A stretch of 64,000 nucleotides of DNA from Phycisphaerae bacterium (GTDB taxonomy: Bacteria; Planctomycetota; Phycisphaerae; UBA1845; Fen-1342). How positions within the stretch are numbered: the stretch's first letter is position 1; each line of letters begins with the position of its first letter. Below are positions 32,861 to 41,242 of this stretch, piece by piece. The translations under genes and the position numbers were made by a program. The notes beneath the pieces were generated by a model. That model saw only the letters and a list, made by a program, of their open reading frames with translations. It was not told the DNA's origin and did no database searches. The stretch covers positions 177,298-241,297 of the forward strand of contig JANQFV010000015.1 in the NCBI GenBank assembly GCA_028277645.1, given 5' to 3'.

Positions 32861-34438
32861 CTACAGCCCGCCGAGTGGATCCTCGACGCCGAGGTCATCC
32901 CACGCCCAGGTCTGGCCGTGGCAGTCGTTGCACGATAGCGCGTCTTCGGCCGGCGCGATCTCGTGGTTGATGCTCAGGTACATCACCGTGTTCACGAACT
33001 CGTAATTGCCACTGTAGGTCTGACCGGCGAACGCAGCGCCGTCTTCGAGCGCGGGGCCCCACTCGAAGCCACCCCAGAACGGATTATCGAGATTGGGGTC
33101 GTCCTCGACCTTACCGAACAGGTGCGGCACCAGTAGTATGTTGTTGTCGGCATCCGCCGGCTGATCGCCAATCATCTTCTTGAACGGATAGATCTTCGCG
33201 CCTGCAGTCTCGCTGGTGGCCGTCGGACTGGCGATGATGACGGGATCGGCGACAGTCCCTTCGGCGGTGAAGAAGTCGGTCTGACCGATGATCATGCGAC
33301 TCCACTTGCCGTCGAACCACATGTAGCTCGGCGTGACGTCCTTGGCGTAGACGAAGCGGCCTTTCTTCTTGTCGTACAGCGGCTTGCCGTACTCGTCGGT
33401 CGGGATCGGGTCGACGTCCTGGCCGGCCTCGGACCAGTACCACTCGACCTTGGTCGGCAGCACGCGGGCGAACGTGGGAATGTGGCAGGTCTGGCAGGCA
33501 ATCGTATCCAGGTGGAGATTCAACAAAGACGCCAGAGTCGGGTTGTCTTCGTGCACGTCGGTCGCACCGTGGCAGCGTGTGCAGTCCGGTGACTCGCCAC
33601 CTTCATCGACGCTGTGCAGCGCCATACCGGCAATGCCGTGATCCATGGTCGTGTGGCACACCTGACAACTAAAGTCGAGCCCACCCATATGAACATCGGC
33701 TTCGTAATCGGGGTCGTTCAGGTCGGTCGACAGATCGCCGTGCTTTACGTTGTCACCCCCGCCGGCGAAGTAGTGACACAGCCCGCAATTGCTGCGGCTG
33801 GGCGTACCGACGTTGTAGGCGATTTCCTGAAGATCAGCGGCTACGGCCACCTGGGGAGCACCATCAACGAGGATCGCCGCCGGTCCGCCGCCGCCGTTGG
33901 CCGACGGATGCTTGCGGTACGTGCCGGTCGTATCGTGGCAGACGAGGCAATCGACGTTGTTGACCTCAGCGAAGAACGTCTCCGTATCCGTGCTGCTCTT
34001 CCAGCCGAAGCTCGGATGACACTGGCTGCATCGTCCTTCGTTGGATGGCACGGCGATGCAGAAATTGTTGAGAAGGTCCATCTTGCCGTGCGTTTCGGTC
34101 TCTGCGCCTTCGATGTTGACGGACGTACCTTCCCACTTCCAGTGACCGGTCGCCATCAGGTCATGCGCGATCTCGGAGTGGCAGATCATGCAATCGCTGG
34201 TGTCCTGGAAGCCGTCGGTGATGATCTCGGTAAAGATCTTCTCGTGCAGGCTCTTGTCCGTTGCGTTCGGATCCGGAGTGTTCGGGTCAGGGGAATTCGG
34301 CTCCGGGCAGTTCGGCTCAGGGCAGTTGGGCTCAGGACAATTCGGATCTGGACAGAGCTGCTCCAGGGGCGGACAGCCTCCTAGTCCCATCAACGCCAGC
34401 GCGACCGTAGCGACCGCTACCAGTGAGCGTGCACGCAT
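32861..34438 (-). CDS. Octaheme c-type cytochrome lipoprotein, OTR-like
   Basis: Exported electron-transfer protein, 525 residues from ATG 34438 (GGAGG upstream). The lipoprotein signal ends MGLGGCPP (lipid Cys about residue 22) and is followed by a repeated Pro-Asn tether (CPEPN, SPDPN, TPDPN). Eight CxxCH heme sites are present: CMICH, CSQCH, CLVCH, CGLCH, CQVCH, CTRCH, CQTCH and CNDCH. The NNFCI segment, YFAGGGDNVKHGDL and ACQTCHIPTFARVLPTK match the octaheme tetrathionate reductase (OTR) family; true substrates of its members vary. Lipid anchoring is unusual for OTR, which is periplasmic in Shewanella. It is same-strand with the decaheme gene, but a terminator and a promoter lie between them. 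Confidence 0.9.
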   Translation of the reverse strand: MRARSLVAVATVALALMGLGGCPPLEQLCPDPNCPEPNCPEPNCPEPNSPDPNTPDPNATDKSLHEKIFTEIITDGFQDTSDCMICHSEIAHDLMATGHWKWEGTSVNIEGAETETHGKMDLLNNFCIAVPSNEGRCSQCHPSFGWKSSTDTETFFAEVNNVDCLVCHDTTGTYRKHPSANGGGGPAAILVDGAPQVAVAADLQEIAYNVGTPSRSNCGLCHYFAGGGDNVKHGDLSTDLNDPDYEADVHMGGLDFSCQVCHTTMDHGIAGMALHSVDEGGESPDCTRCHGATDVHEDNPTLASLLNLHLDTIACQTCHIPTFARVLPTKVEWYWSEAGQDVDPIPTDEYGKPLYDKKKGRFVYAKDVTPSYMWFDGKWSRMIIGQTDFFTAEGTVADPVIIASPTATSETAGAKIYPFKKMIGDQPADADNNILLVPHLFGKVEDDPNLDNPFWGGFEWGPALEDGAAFAGQTYSGNYEFVNTVMYLSINHEIAPAEDALSCNDCHGQTWAWDDLGVEDPLGGL

Positions 34439-34610
34439 CGATTTTCCTCCAATCGAATGCAGACCTCGACGCGACCGCGCAAACGGTGCCGCGCCACGTA
34501 CCAGGTGTCGGACACCCGCAACACGCCCCGTGCCACCATGCGCACCCGGGCATCTGTCCAACCCGCGGAAGCACGCTGCAACAGCGCAGCGTCATGCCTC
34601 AGCCAACCTA

Positions 34611-34639
34611 AGTATCGGACAACCGGCTCCAGTTAGCAA
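34611..34639 (-). promoter_or_regulatory. Candidate promoter of the octaheme cytochrome gene (gap 34439-34766)
   Basis: On the minus strand TTGCTA (34639-34634) and GATACT (34616-34611) are 17 bases apart. This leaves a ~165-base leader before ATG 34438. The leader has no ORF or clear riboswitch fold. Just upstream GGGGGTGAAAAAAGTGCCTC (around 34671-34652) resembles GGGGTGATAAAATTCCCTC upstream of the decaheme gene. Confidence 0.45.
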
Positions 34640-34699
34640 TCATCGCCAGAGGCACTTTTTTCACCCCCAAAGAGGAGCAGCGCGGCCGCGACAAAACAG

Positions 34700-34734
34700 A
34701 AGCGGTCGAGCGCGTTGTTTGCGCTCGACCGCTT
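34700..34734 (-). terminator. Terminator of the decaheme cytochrome gene
   Basis: A perfect 14-bp stem, AAGCGGTCGAGCGC (34700-34713) against GCGCTCGACCGCTT (34721-34734), with a 7-base loop. On the minus strand it is followed by CTGTTTTG. It lies 33 bases past the decaheme stop and separates the two cytochrome genes transcriptionally. Confidence 0.8.
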
Positions 34735-34766
34735 GTTGATTACACAGGTTTCAAATTACGTCCGCG

Positions 34767-37139
34767 CTACGGCGCGGCGTGGCTGTCCTCGATGGAGAAG
34801 AGCTTGCCTTCACCGTGGCATACATCGCACGACTCCTGACCGACGCCGAGCGAGTTGAGCTGGGCGTGGACAAGCGTGGCGGTCGTGTCGTGGCACGAAG
34901 TGCAGGTCACGAGCCAGATGCTCACGTCGTCGTTCTCGACGGGAGCCTTCCATGCATCAGTTGCGTGGCACGTCGTACACGCGGCCTCTTCCTGTGGCAT
35001 AGCCGGAAGCAGGCCGTGCGAGAAGTCATTGACATTGCCGGTGTCCAGCGGCTGGCCGAACGCGAAGCCGACGATGTCGTACACGCCGCCATCCTCGACG
35101 ACGCTCAGATGGCGCGCCGCGTGGATCTGGTGGATCATGACCTTCCAGTCGATCGAGTCATCCTCGGCCGCCTGGGTCTGACCCGCGAGCACGTTGGGGC
35201 GGTCTTCGGCACCCGCAGTGTGGCAGAGCACACAGCCGAGCACGCCCTTACGTGTGTTACCGTGGAACCGCAGGTCGCCGTGGCAGGAGTTGCAGGTCGC
35301 GTCGGTCACGAAGCCCGGGTAGCCGTCGGTATCGCCAGCGGAGCCGATGCGAATCTCGAAGATGCCGGGCTCTGACGTCTCACGATACTGTCCGGTACCA
35401 ACGGTGTGCGTCTTGTACGCGTAGACCATCACGGTGTAGTTGCCGTCCAGGAGGGCTTCGCCGCTCAATTCACCCCAGCCGCCCGCGTAGTCGAACGCGG
35501 CCGAATCGCCGTACGGCGGCGGATAAGTCGCCGGGAGGGCGTTTGGCACGGTGAAGGTGAACGGACCGGTACCGGTGCTCGGCACACCGCCGGCCCCCTT
35601 GACCGTTACCGTGGAGCCGGCCAGGGCGTCGATGGGGAAGATGCGCTGGTAATTCTCGACCGGACCGGAGAGCACCATATTGACGGTCAGGTCGTCGATC
35701 GGCACCGAGTCGCCGTTCTTATCGACGATGTCGAACGTAATCTCCGGTGCGTCGCCGATGTTGAAGAAACCATCACCGGTGTTGCCACCCACTGCGCTGA
35801 TCTCAACGACCAGGCCGTCAATGACCTCGTCGCGCGAGAGCGGCGGTACGTGGGCTTCTTCGACGGACCAACTCGCACCGGCACCGTGGCAAAGCACGCA
35901 GGAGCCGTCCGCTAACTGGTGGCCGATCCCACCGGGATTGATGCGGAACTCGGCGTCATCAAGCTGGTCCTGTGTGAGAATGCCATCGGCCACGTCCGGG
36001 TGATCGAAATCGAGAATCGTGCCGCTGGTGAAGTCGATATCGTCGTGGCACGACTGGCAGCGGGCTTGCGTGAGATTGGCTTCGGCGTAGATCTCGTCCG
36101 CCTGCGCAGCTCCGGAGTGGCACGCCGCACAGTTGCGTGTCTGCTCGTTGAAACCGCTTCCGCCAGGCATCACCGGGAACTGCACCTTAGCGTAGTCGTG
36201 GACACTCTCGCGGTAGCCAATCACCTCGAAAGGCAGCGGATCGTTGCCGTTCGCGGTGGCCCGCAACTGCGGCAGGTCCTTGCCGCGGTGGATGCGGTGG
36301 ATCATGTCCGGGAAGTAGATCGAGACGCCTTCGGTCGCCTTGTTCGGATCTTCCGAGATCAGGTCCTCGGAGCCCTTGGTGTGGCAAAGCAGGCAGCCGG
36401 TGACATTGAAGCGGTTCGAGCCGTGAATCTGCAGGTCGACGTGGCAATCATTGCAGCGATCGCGCAGGACGAACTCGCGCGGCGTCAGCGTACCGGAACC
36501 AACGATGAAGTCGAATGTGTCGTCGCCGGCCTTACGGACGCTATCACCCTCGAAGTCGAAGGTGCGGCGGGCCTCGACGGCGACCGTGTAGGTCCCGTCC
36601 ATCAGCGGCTCGCCGGTCATCTCACCGTCTTCGGGGCCGAACGCATCGGAGTCGTTTGCCGGAGCGGCATAGACGCTCGGGAAGACGTCGGGGGCCACGT
36701 ATGTGTAGACGCCGTCAGCGTCCTGGGCCAGGTTGTTCGGATCGCCATCCGGCAACAGAACGCGCTGGTAGTTGCTCGTCGGTCCAGACGCGTAGATTGA
36801 CGTACGATCCAGCTCGTCCAGGTAGATTGTGTTGCCTTCCTCGTCTTCGACGGTGAAGGTCATCGTGAACGTGTCACCAGGGTTGACGGGGCTGCCGTCG
36901 TTCACGGATGTGATGGTGACGACAGTCTCCGGCAAGCCGGTGGTGGCGTCGCGGCCGTCCTTGCCGTCCATGCCATCGGTGCCGGAGTCACCCGCCGGTC
37001 CCTGGGGACCCGCCGGTCCCTGGGGACCTTCCGGGCCCTGAAGGGCGGGACACCCACCCACTACCCCCAGTGCGATAACGGCGGCGATCGCGGCACCCGC
37101 AGCCGCGCGCCAATGTGTCGATCGATCCCTGACACTCAT
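34767..37139 (-). CDS. Decaheme c-type cytochrome lipoprotein, OmcA/MtrC family
   Basis: Probable cell-surface electron-transfer protein, 790 residues; AGGAGGT precedes ATG 37139. The lipoprotein signal ends VVGGCPA (lipid Cys about residue 30). A collagen-like Gly-X-Y tether (GPEGPQGPAGPQGPAG) of ~30 residues follows. The architecture is two beta domains alternating with two pentaheme domains. The first five sites are CNDCH, CLLCH, CAACH, CQSCH and CVLCH; the second five are CNSCH, CVLCH, CTTCH, CTSCH and CDVCH. This is the OmcA/MtrC plan. In Shewanella such proteins reduce metals outside the cell together with an MtrA-like decaheme and an MtrB porin, neither of which is seen here. It has its own terminator. 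Confidence 0.93.
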   Translation of the reverse strand: MSVRDRSTHWRAAAGAAIAAVIALGVVGGCPALQGPEGPQGPAGPQGPAGDSGTDGMDGKDGRDATTGLPETVVTITSVNDGSPVNPGDTFTMTFTVEDEEGNTIYLDELDRTSIYASGPTSNYQRVLLPDGDPNNLAQDADGVYTYVAPDVFPSVYAAPANDSDAFGPEDGEMTGEPLMDGTYTVAVEARRTFDFEGDSVRKAGDDTFDFIVGSGTLTPREFVLRDRCNDCHVDLQIHGSNRFNVTGCLLCHTKGSEDLISEDPNKATEGVSIYFPDMIHRIHRGKDLPQLRATANGNDPLPFEVIGYRESVHDYAKVQFPVMPGGSGFNEQTRNCAACHSGAAQADEIYAEANLTQARCQSCHDDIDFTSGTILDFDHPDVADGILTQDQLDDAEFRINPGGIGHQLADGSCVLCHGAGASWSVEEAHVPPLSRDEVIDGLVVEISAVGGNTGDGFFNIGDAPEITFDIVDKNGDSVPIDDLTVNMVLSGPVENYQRIFPIDALAGSTVTVKGAGGVPSTGTGPFTFTVPNALPATYPPPYGDSAAFDYAGGWGELSGEALLDGNYTVMVYAYKTHTVGTGQYRETSEPGIFEIRIGSAGDTDGYPGFVTDATCNSCHGDLRFHGNTRKGVLGCVLCHTAGAEDRPNVLAGQTQAAEDDSIDWKVMIHQIHAARHLSVVEDGGVYDIVGFAFGQPLDTGNVNDFSHGLLPAMPQEEAACTTCHATDAWKAPVENDDVSIWLVTCTSCHDTTATLVHAQLNSLGVGQESCDVCHGEGKLFSIEDSHAAP

Positions 37140-37397
37140 GGATAGTACCTCCTGACTTGAGCGAACAACGACGGTTCGTACCCTGACACGGTGCGTCGCA
37201 GTTGGAAGCCTGTGCGACGCGTATCTTCAGATCTGTTTGCGCGGCCCATTCTCGCGCTACGGCACGCATCATTCGGCGTACCGGACCTGCAAGTATATCG
37301 GTCAGTTTCCCCCTTGCGTGGCCGGTGTGCAACCCCCTGCGAGGGAATTTTATCACCCCTTTCGAGGGGCTCTAAGGGCTCAATGCTGCAATCAGAT

Positions 37398-38045
37398 TCA
37401 ACTGATGTCGTGTCGGACGGCGTAGCTGACGGCCTCGGAACGCGAGTGCAGATCGAGCTTCTTATAGATGCTCTTGAGGTGCGAACGAACGGTGGAAAGC
37501 GAGATGTCCGCTTCGGTCGCGATGTCATCATTCGCCAAGCCGCGCCCGACCAGACGGAGGATGCGCACCTCCTGGTGCGTGAGATTCGACGCAGCCGGCG
37601 GGCCGGCCTGATCAGACGTCAGATTCAACAGCCGGCGCGCGACGGCGTCCGACAGTTCGACCTGCAAGGTGCGCTCGGCAGTGACATCGCAGAACAACAG
37701 CGCCCGCCCCACCTCCGCGCCGTCGCGATCGATGTAGCGCGTTGCGTTCACTTTCAAGGACAGCCGCTCCGGCCACTGCACCGTGACGTCGCCCATGGTG
37801 TTACCGGCCGTCTCGCCCGCCTCCTGCCAGAACGCGGCGAGGCGCAGGTCTTTCAACATCTGTGGAAGATGCTTGCCGAGGCAATCGCCGTGTGATAGAC
37901 CGAGCACGCGCTCCGCGACGCGATTGACCCAGATGACCTTCTCGGCGCTGTCCGTCAGGATGAGGCCGACACACAGCCCGGACAGCGCCTGCGTCAGCAG
38001 GCAGTCTTCGATGCAATTGTTTTCCGGCAAATTCGTAGCGCGCAT
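37398..38045 (-). CDS. PAS domain - LuxR-type transcriptional regulator
   Basis: A 215-residue cytoplasmic regulator. Residues ~15-125 form a PAS domain (GLILTDSAEKVIWVNRVAER, LGLSHGDCLGKHL). A short linker leads to a LuxR/FixJ helix-turn-helix near residues 153-205 (LTHQEVRILRLVGRGLANDD, ISLSTVRSHLKSIYKKL). There is no phospho-acceptor receiver domain, so it senses through PAS or a partner protein; a cluster of Cys near the start (NCIEDCLL) might matter. It is divergent from the cytochrome operon (start 38282) and reads toward the decaheme gene's promoter, so control of one or both is likely. That is inferred from position only. Confidence 0.9.
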   Translation of the reverse strand: MRATNLPENNCIEDCLLTQALSGLCVGLILTDSAEKVIWVNRVAERVLGLSHGDCLGKHLPQMLKDLRLAAFWQEAGETAGNTMGDVTVQWPERLSLKVNATRYIDRDGAEVGRALLFCDVTAERTLQVELSDAVARRLLNLTSDQAGPPAASNLTHQEVRILRLVGRGLANDDIATEADISLSTVRSHLKSIYKKLDLHSRSEAVSYAVRHDIS

Positions 38046-38213
38046 TGCGCTCTCCCATGCAAGCGGGCCCGACCGCGCGACGTCGCTTCAGGTCGACGGA
38101 TGTGACCGCGGCCTGCCCATCCGACGATAGGAGAAGCGCAGTGCGAACGCAACGTCGACGACCAACTTCCAGCAAACCGGCATCGGGCAGACCCGGAAAC
38201 TGCAAATCACTTG

Positions 38214-38242
38214 TTGGAAATGACGATATCCGGGTCTAAAAT
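38214..38242 (+). promoter_or_regulatory. Promoter of the multiheme cytochrome operon
   Basis: TTGGAA (38214-38219) and TAAAAT (38237-38242) are exactly 17 bases apart, giving a start near 38249 and a short leader before ATG 38282. It lies in the 236-base divergent gap shared with the PAS-LuxR gene, the natural place for that regulator to bind. Confidence 0.6.
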
Positions 38243-38281
38243 GCCGATGGTGTTCCGCGTCTCGGAATAGGATTGCTGCGC

Positions 38282-41242
38282 ATGCTCTTCTGCACGACGA
38301 CGTCACGCGAAAATGCTCGCTCAAAGCCGGCCGCCACGGCCACGACGTTCGCTCTATGCGTACTGGCCGGCACGCTGTTGGGAATCGTGCCGCGCGCAAC
38401 GGGGCAGGACCCAGAGAATTGTCTCTCGTGCCATCGGTTTCGCGGACTGAGTCGGCTCGATCCTGAGACCAACGAACTGAGGTTGTTCTTCTGCAGTGCG
38501 GAGTACTACGCACACCGACAAGGTGCCCATGCGCGGCTACGGTGTACCGACTGTCACGAGAAGGCCGAAGTGCGCGTCATTCCGCACGAGGTCAAGACAC
38601 CCGTCGACTGCACGCAGACCTGCCACATCACGCCGGCGGCCACCGGTGCGACACTCGAGTTCAGTCATCAGCGCGTCGAAGATAGCCTCGCGCACAGCGT
38701 CCACGCGCCGGAGAAGCTGGACGAACTGCACTTCGATCCGCCCCTGCTGCGCCCCGGCCAATCAGATTGTCTCTATTGCCATGACCAACCCGTGTTCGGC
38801 CACCGGCACGGCGTGCCTGAGGGATTTCGCGATCACAGCGGCGGGACACGCTGCGACACGTGCCACTCGGAGGTGCTGCCGCTCGAGGTGACGTACTTCG
38901 CCAATCACGTCGCCGCGCGGATGAAGCCCGCACGGCCCGTGCGGCAGCTTGCGCAAGTCTGTGCGGTGTGCCACAGCCACGAGCAGCTTGTGGAGCGTTA
39001 CGAGGGACACGATCCGATCGCCAGCTACCTGCACAGCTTTCACGGCAAGGCCAGCCTGCTGGGTAGCGAGGACACAGCCACGTGCGTCGAATGCCACTCG
39101 CACGAGGCCGGCGATCAACACTTGATGCTCGGCAGCGAGGTGGCCGAGTCGCCGGTAACGCCGATCAACCTGCCGGACACATGCCGCACCACGCAGTGTC
39201 ACCCCGGCGCACCGCCGGAGCTATCCAGCGCGGCGGTCCACCTCGAGCTCGATCCTGCGAAGCACACGCCGGAGTTCTATGTCGCGGCGTTCTTCATTCT
39301 GATGACGGCGTCGGTGATGGCCGTGTTCTTCCTGCTGGTGATTCTGGAACTGTTGAACGCAGTATTTCGCCGGCAGGATGCGGAGCACCACCGCATGGTC
39401 GCGTTGGCGCGCATCCTGCAATCCCATCCCGAAGCACGCTACCTGCTGCAGAGAATGAAGATTCACGAGCGCATTCAGCACTGGGGGTTGGCGATTTCGT
39501 TCGGCGTGCTGGTGCTGACGGGTATGCCGATCAAGTTCGCGGAAGCTGAGTGGTCATCAATGCTGGTCACGCTGATGGGCGGACTGACCGTGGTGCGGTT
39601 CCTGCACCGCTTGGCGGGCGTGGTAATCATCGTGGTGTTCCTCTACCACGTCGGCTACCTGGTGTTCGAGTTCTTCCGCCGCCGCCTGCAAGTCCGTCGC
39701 GAGGGTATCCGTGAGCCGATCTGGCTGACGATGTACAACTTCCCGATGATGATGCGGCCGGAGGACGCGGTGGAATTCTTCCAGCTCTTCGCGCATCTGC
39801 TCGGGTTCCGCAAGAAGCGCCCGCACTTCGGGCGGTACAACGTGCTCGAGAAGTTCGAATACTGGGCGGTGTTCTGGGGTATGCCGGTGATGGGATTCAG
39901 CGGCCTGGCCTTGTGGGGCATGCCGGTGATTTCCGAGCACCTGTCCGGCCGCGCGATCAACTTCGCGTTCATCATCCATTCGGACGAGGCGTACTTGGCC
40001 TTCATCTACATCGCGGCGATTCACCTGTTCTCGGTGATCTTCGCGCCGACCGTGTTCCCGTTATCACTGGGCACGCTGTCCGGACACGCGCCCACACAGG
40101 AGCTTGTTGAGGGACACCGCGGCGAGCTGGAAGCAATCGCGCGACGCGTCGGCGCCACCCTGCCGGATATCGATCACCCGGGTGAGTATCATCGCGGCGA
40201 CTGGAAGCACATGGTCACGGACACATTCCGGCGTGTGTACAGCATCGTGGCCGCGGCGGCCTATGCAGCCGTAGCGTTCATCTCGCTGCGTTTCCTGCTG
40301 CTGATGTTGCTAACGCGACAAACCGCACCGGTGGAGATCACGGATATCCCGACGCGGCTGGATGCGAACGAATTCCTGCGAGGCCGCGTGCAAACCGTCA
40401 GCCATGATCCGGAGCATCGCTCGCGCGGGCCGCTGGCCCACTTTCACCAGATTCCGCAGTGGTTCACGCCCGATCCGCTCGATTCGTGCGCGACGTCCGG
40501 GTGTCATGCGCCGTTGCCGCACGGCAAGCGCATCGAGGTGCGCGCGTTCCTGAACATGCACGCGACCTTTGTTGACTGTGCGGTCTGCCACGCCGCCGCG
40601 CAGGCGACACCCGAGAACGCCCGCTGGATCAGCCTGCCCGAACGCCAGCCGACCGAAACGCCGGCGATTCTGCGACTGGACGCACTGCTGGAGGAAAACC
40701 CGGAAATCTCGCGGGAGCAGGCGCCCGAATTCAGCCCGCAGATTCGCGCGTTGCTGGTGGAGGCCGTGGCCGCGTCCGGTCACCATCCCCAGATTGAGGA
40801 CTGGCTGCTGCGCCTTGACCTGACGCACCCGCGCAGCCGCGTCTGGCAACAACTCATCAACGAAATCCGCCTGAATATCGATCTGCACGTCCACGGCGAG
40901 TACGGCGCCAAGATTGCGATGTACAACGGGCCGCGGCGCGTCGGTGCGATGACAACTGAACAGCGGCAGGCCGCCGCCGCTTACCGAGACGGCGGCGACG
41001 ATCTGTCGCCGACGCGTAAGGAGGAGTTGCTGGACGTCGTTCATGCGAGCATACGGCCGGTGGGAGCGATGTGTACGCCGTGCCACGCCCAGGAGCCGGA
41101 ACTCGTGGACATGAGCTTGTTGGGATACTCGGCCGGTCGCGTGCGCGCGTTGCAGAACAGTCCGATCCTGCGCTCAGTGCTGACGATCGAGGCGGGTCAA
41201 CCGTTCTATCTGCCGCTCGACCAGGAAGGTGAGACCGAATGA
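38282..41242 (+). CDS. Fused multiheme cytochrome c - cytochrome b - cytochrome c membrane protein
   Basis: A 986-residue protein, probably a quinol-oxidising membrane cytochrome. After a signal peptide there is a periplasmic c-type domain with eight sites: CLSCH, CTDCH, CTQTCH (CX3CH), CLYCH, CDTCH, CAVCH, CVECH and CRTTQCH (CX4CH). A membrane helix near 333-360 and a four-helix cytochrome b of FdnI/HydC type follow, with conserved His in HERIQHW, FLHRLAG, IIHSDEA and AIHLF. A further helix near 655-678 leads to a C-terminal periplasmic part with CATSGCH, CAVCH and CTPCH. That makes 11 hemes c plus probably two hemes b. The ATG at 38282 is behind AATAGGA; the TTG at 38273 is less likely. It overlaps the next gene as ATGA. 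CbcL of Geobacter has a similar c-b plan. Confidence 0.88.
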   Translation: MLFCTTTSRENARSKPAATATTFALCVLAGTLLGIVPRATGQDPENCLSCHRFRGLSRLDPETNELRLFFCSAEYYAHRQGAHARLRCTDCHEKAEVRVIPHEVKTPVDCTQTCHITPAATGATLEFSHQRVEDSLAHSVHAPEKLDELHFDPPLLRPGQSDCLYCHDQPVFGHRHGVPEGFRDHSGGTRCDTCHSEVLPLEVTYFANHVAARMKPARPVRQLAQVCAVCHSHEQLVERYEGHDPIASYLHSFHGKASLLGSEDTATCVECHSHEAGDQHLMLGSEVAESPVTPINLPDTCRTTQCHPGAPPELSSAAVHLELDPAKHTPEFYVAAFFILMTASVMAVFFLLVILELLNAVFRRQDAEHHRMVALARILQSHPEARYLLQRMKIHERIQHWGLAISFGVLVLTGMPIKFAEAEWSSMLVTLMGGLTVVRFLHRLAGVVIIVVFLYHVGYLVFEFFRRRLQVRREGIREPIWLTMYNFPMMMRPEDAVEFFQLFAHLLGFRKKRPHFGRYNVLEKFEYWAVFWGMPVMGFSGLALWGMPVISEHLSGRAINFAFIIHSDEAYLAFIYIAAIHLFSVIFAPTVFPLSLGTLSGHAPTQELVEGHRGELEAIARRVGATLPDIDHPGEYHRGDWKHMVTDTFRRVYSIVAAAAYAAVAFISLRFLLLMLLTRQTAPVEITDIPTRLDANEFLRGRVQTVSHDPEHRSRGPLAHFHQIPQWFTPDPLDSCATSGCHAPLPHGKRIEVRAFLNMHATFVDCAVCHAAAQATPENARWISLPERQPTETPAILRLDALLEENPEISREQAPEFSPQIRALLVEAVAASGHHPQIEDWLLRLDLTHPRSRVWQQLINEIRLNIDLHVHGEYGAKIAMYNGPRRVGAMTTEQRQAAAAYRDGGDDLSPTRKEELLDVVHASIRPVGAMCTPCHAQEPELVDMSLLGYSAGRVRALQNSPILRSVLTIEAGQPFYLPLDQEGETE

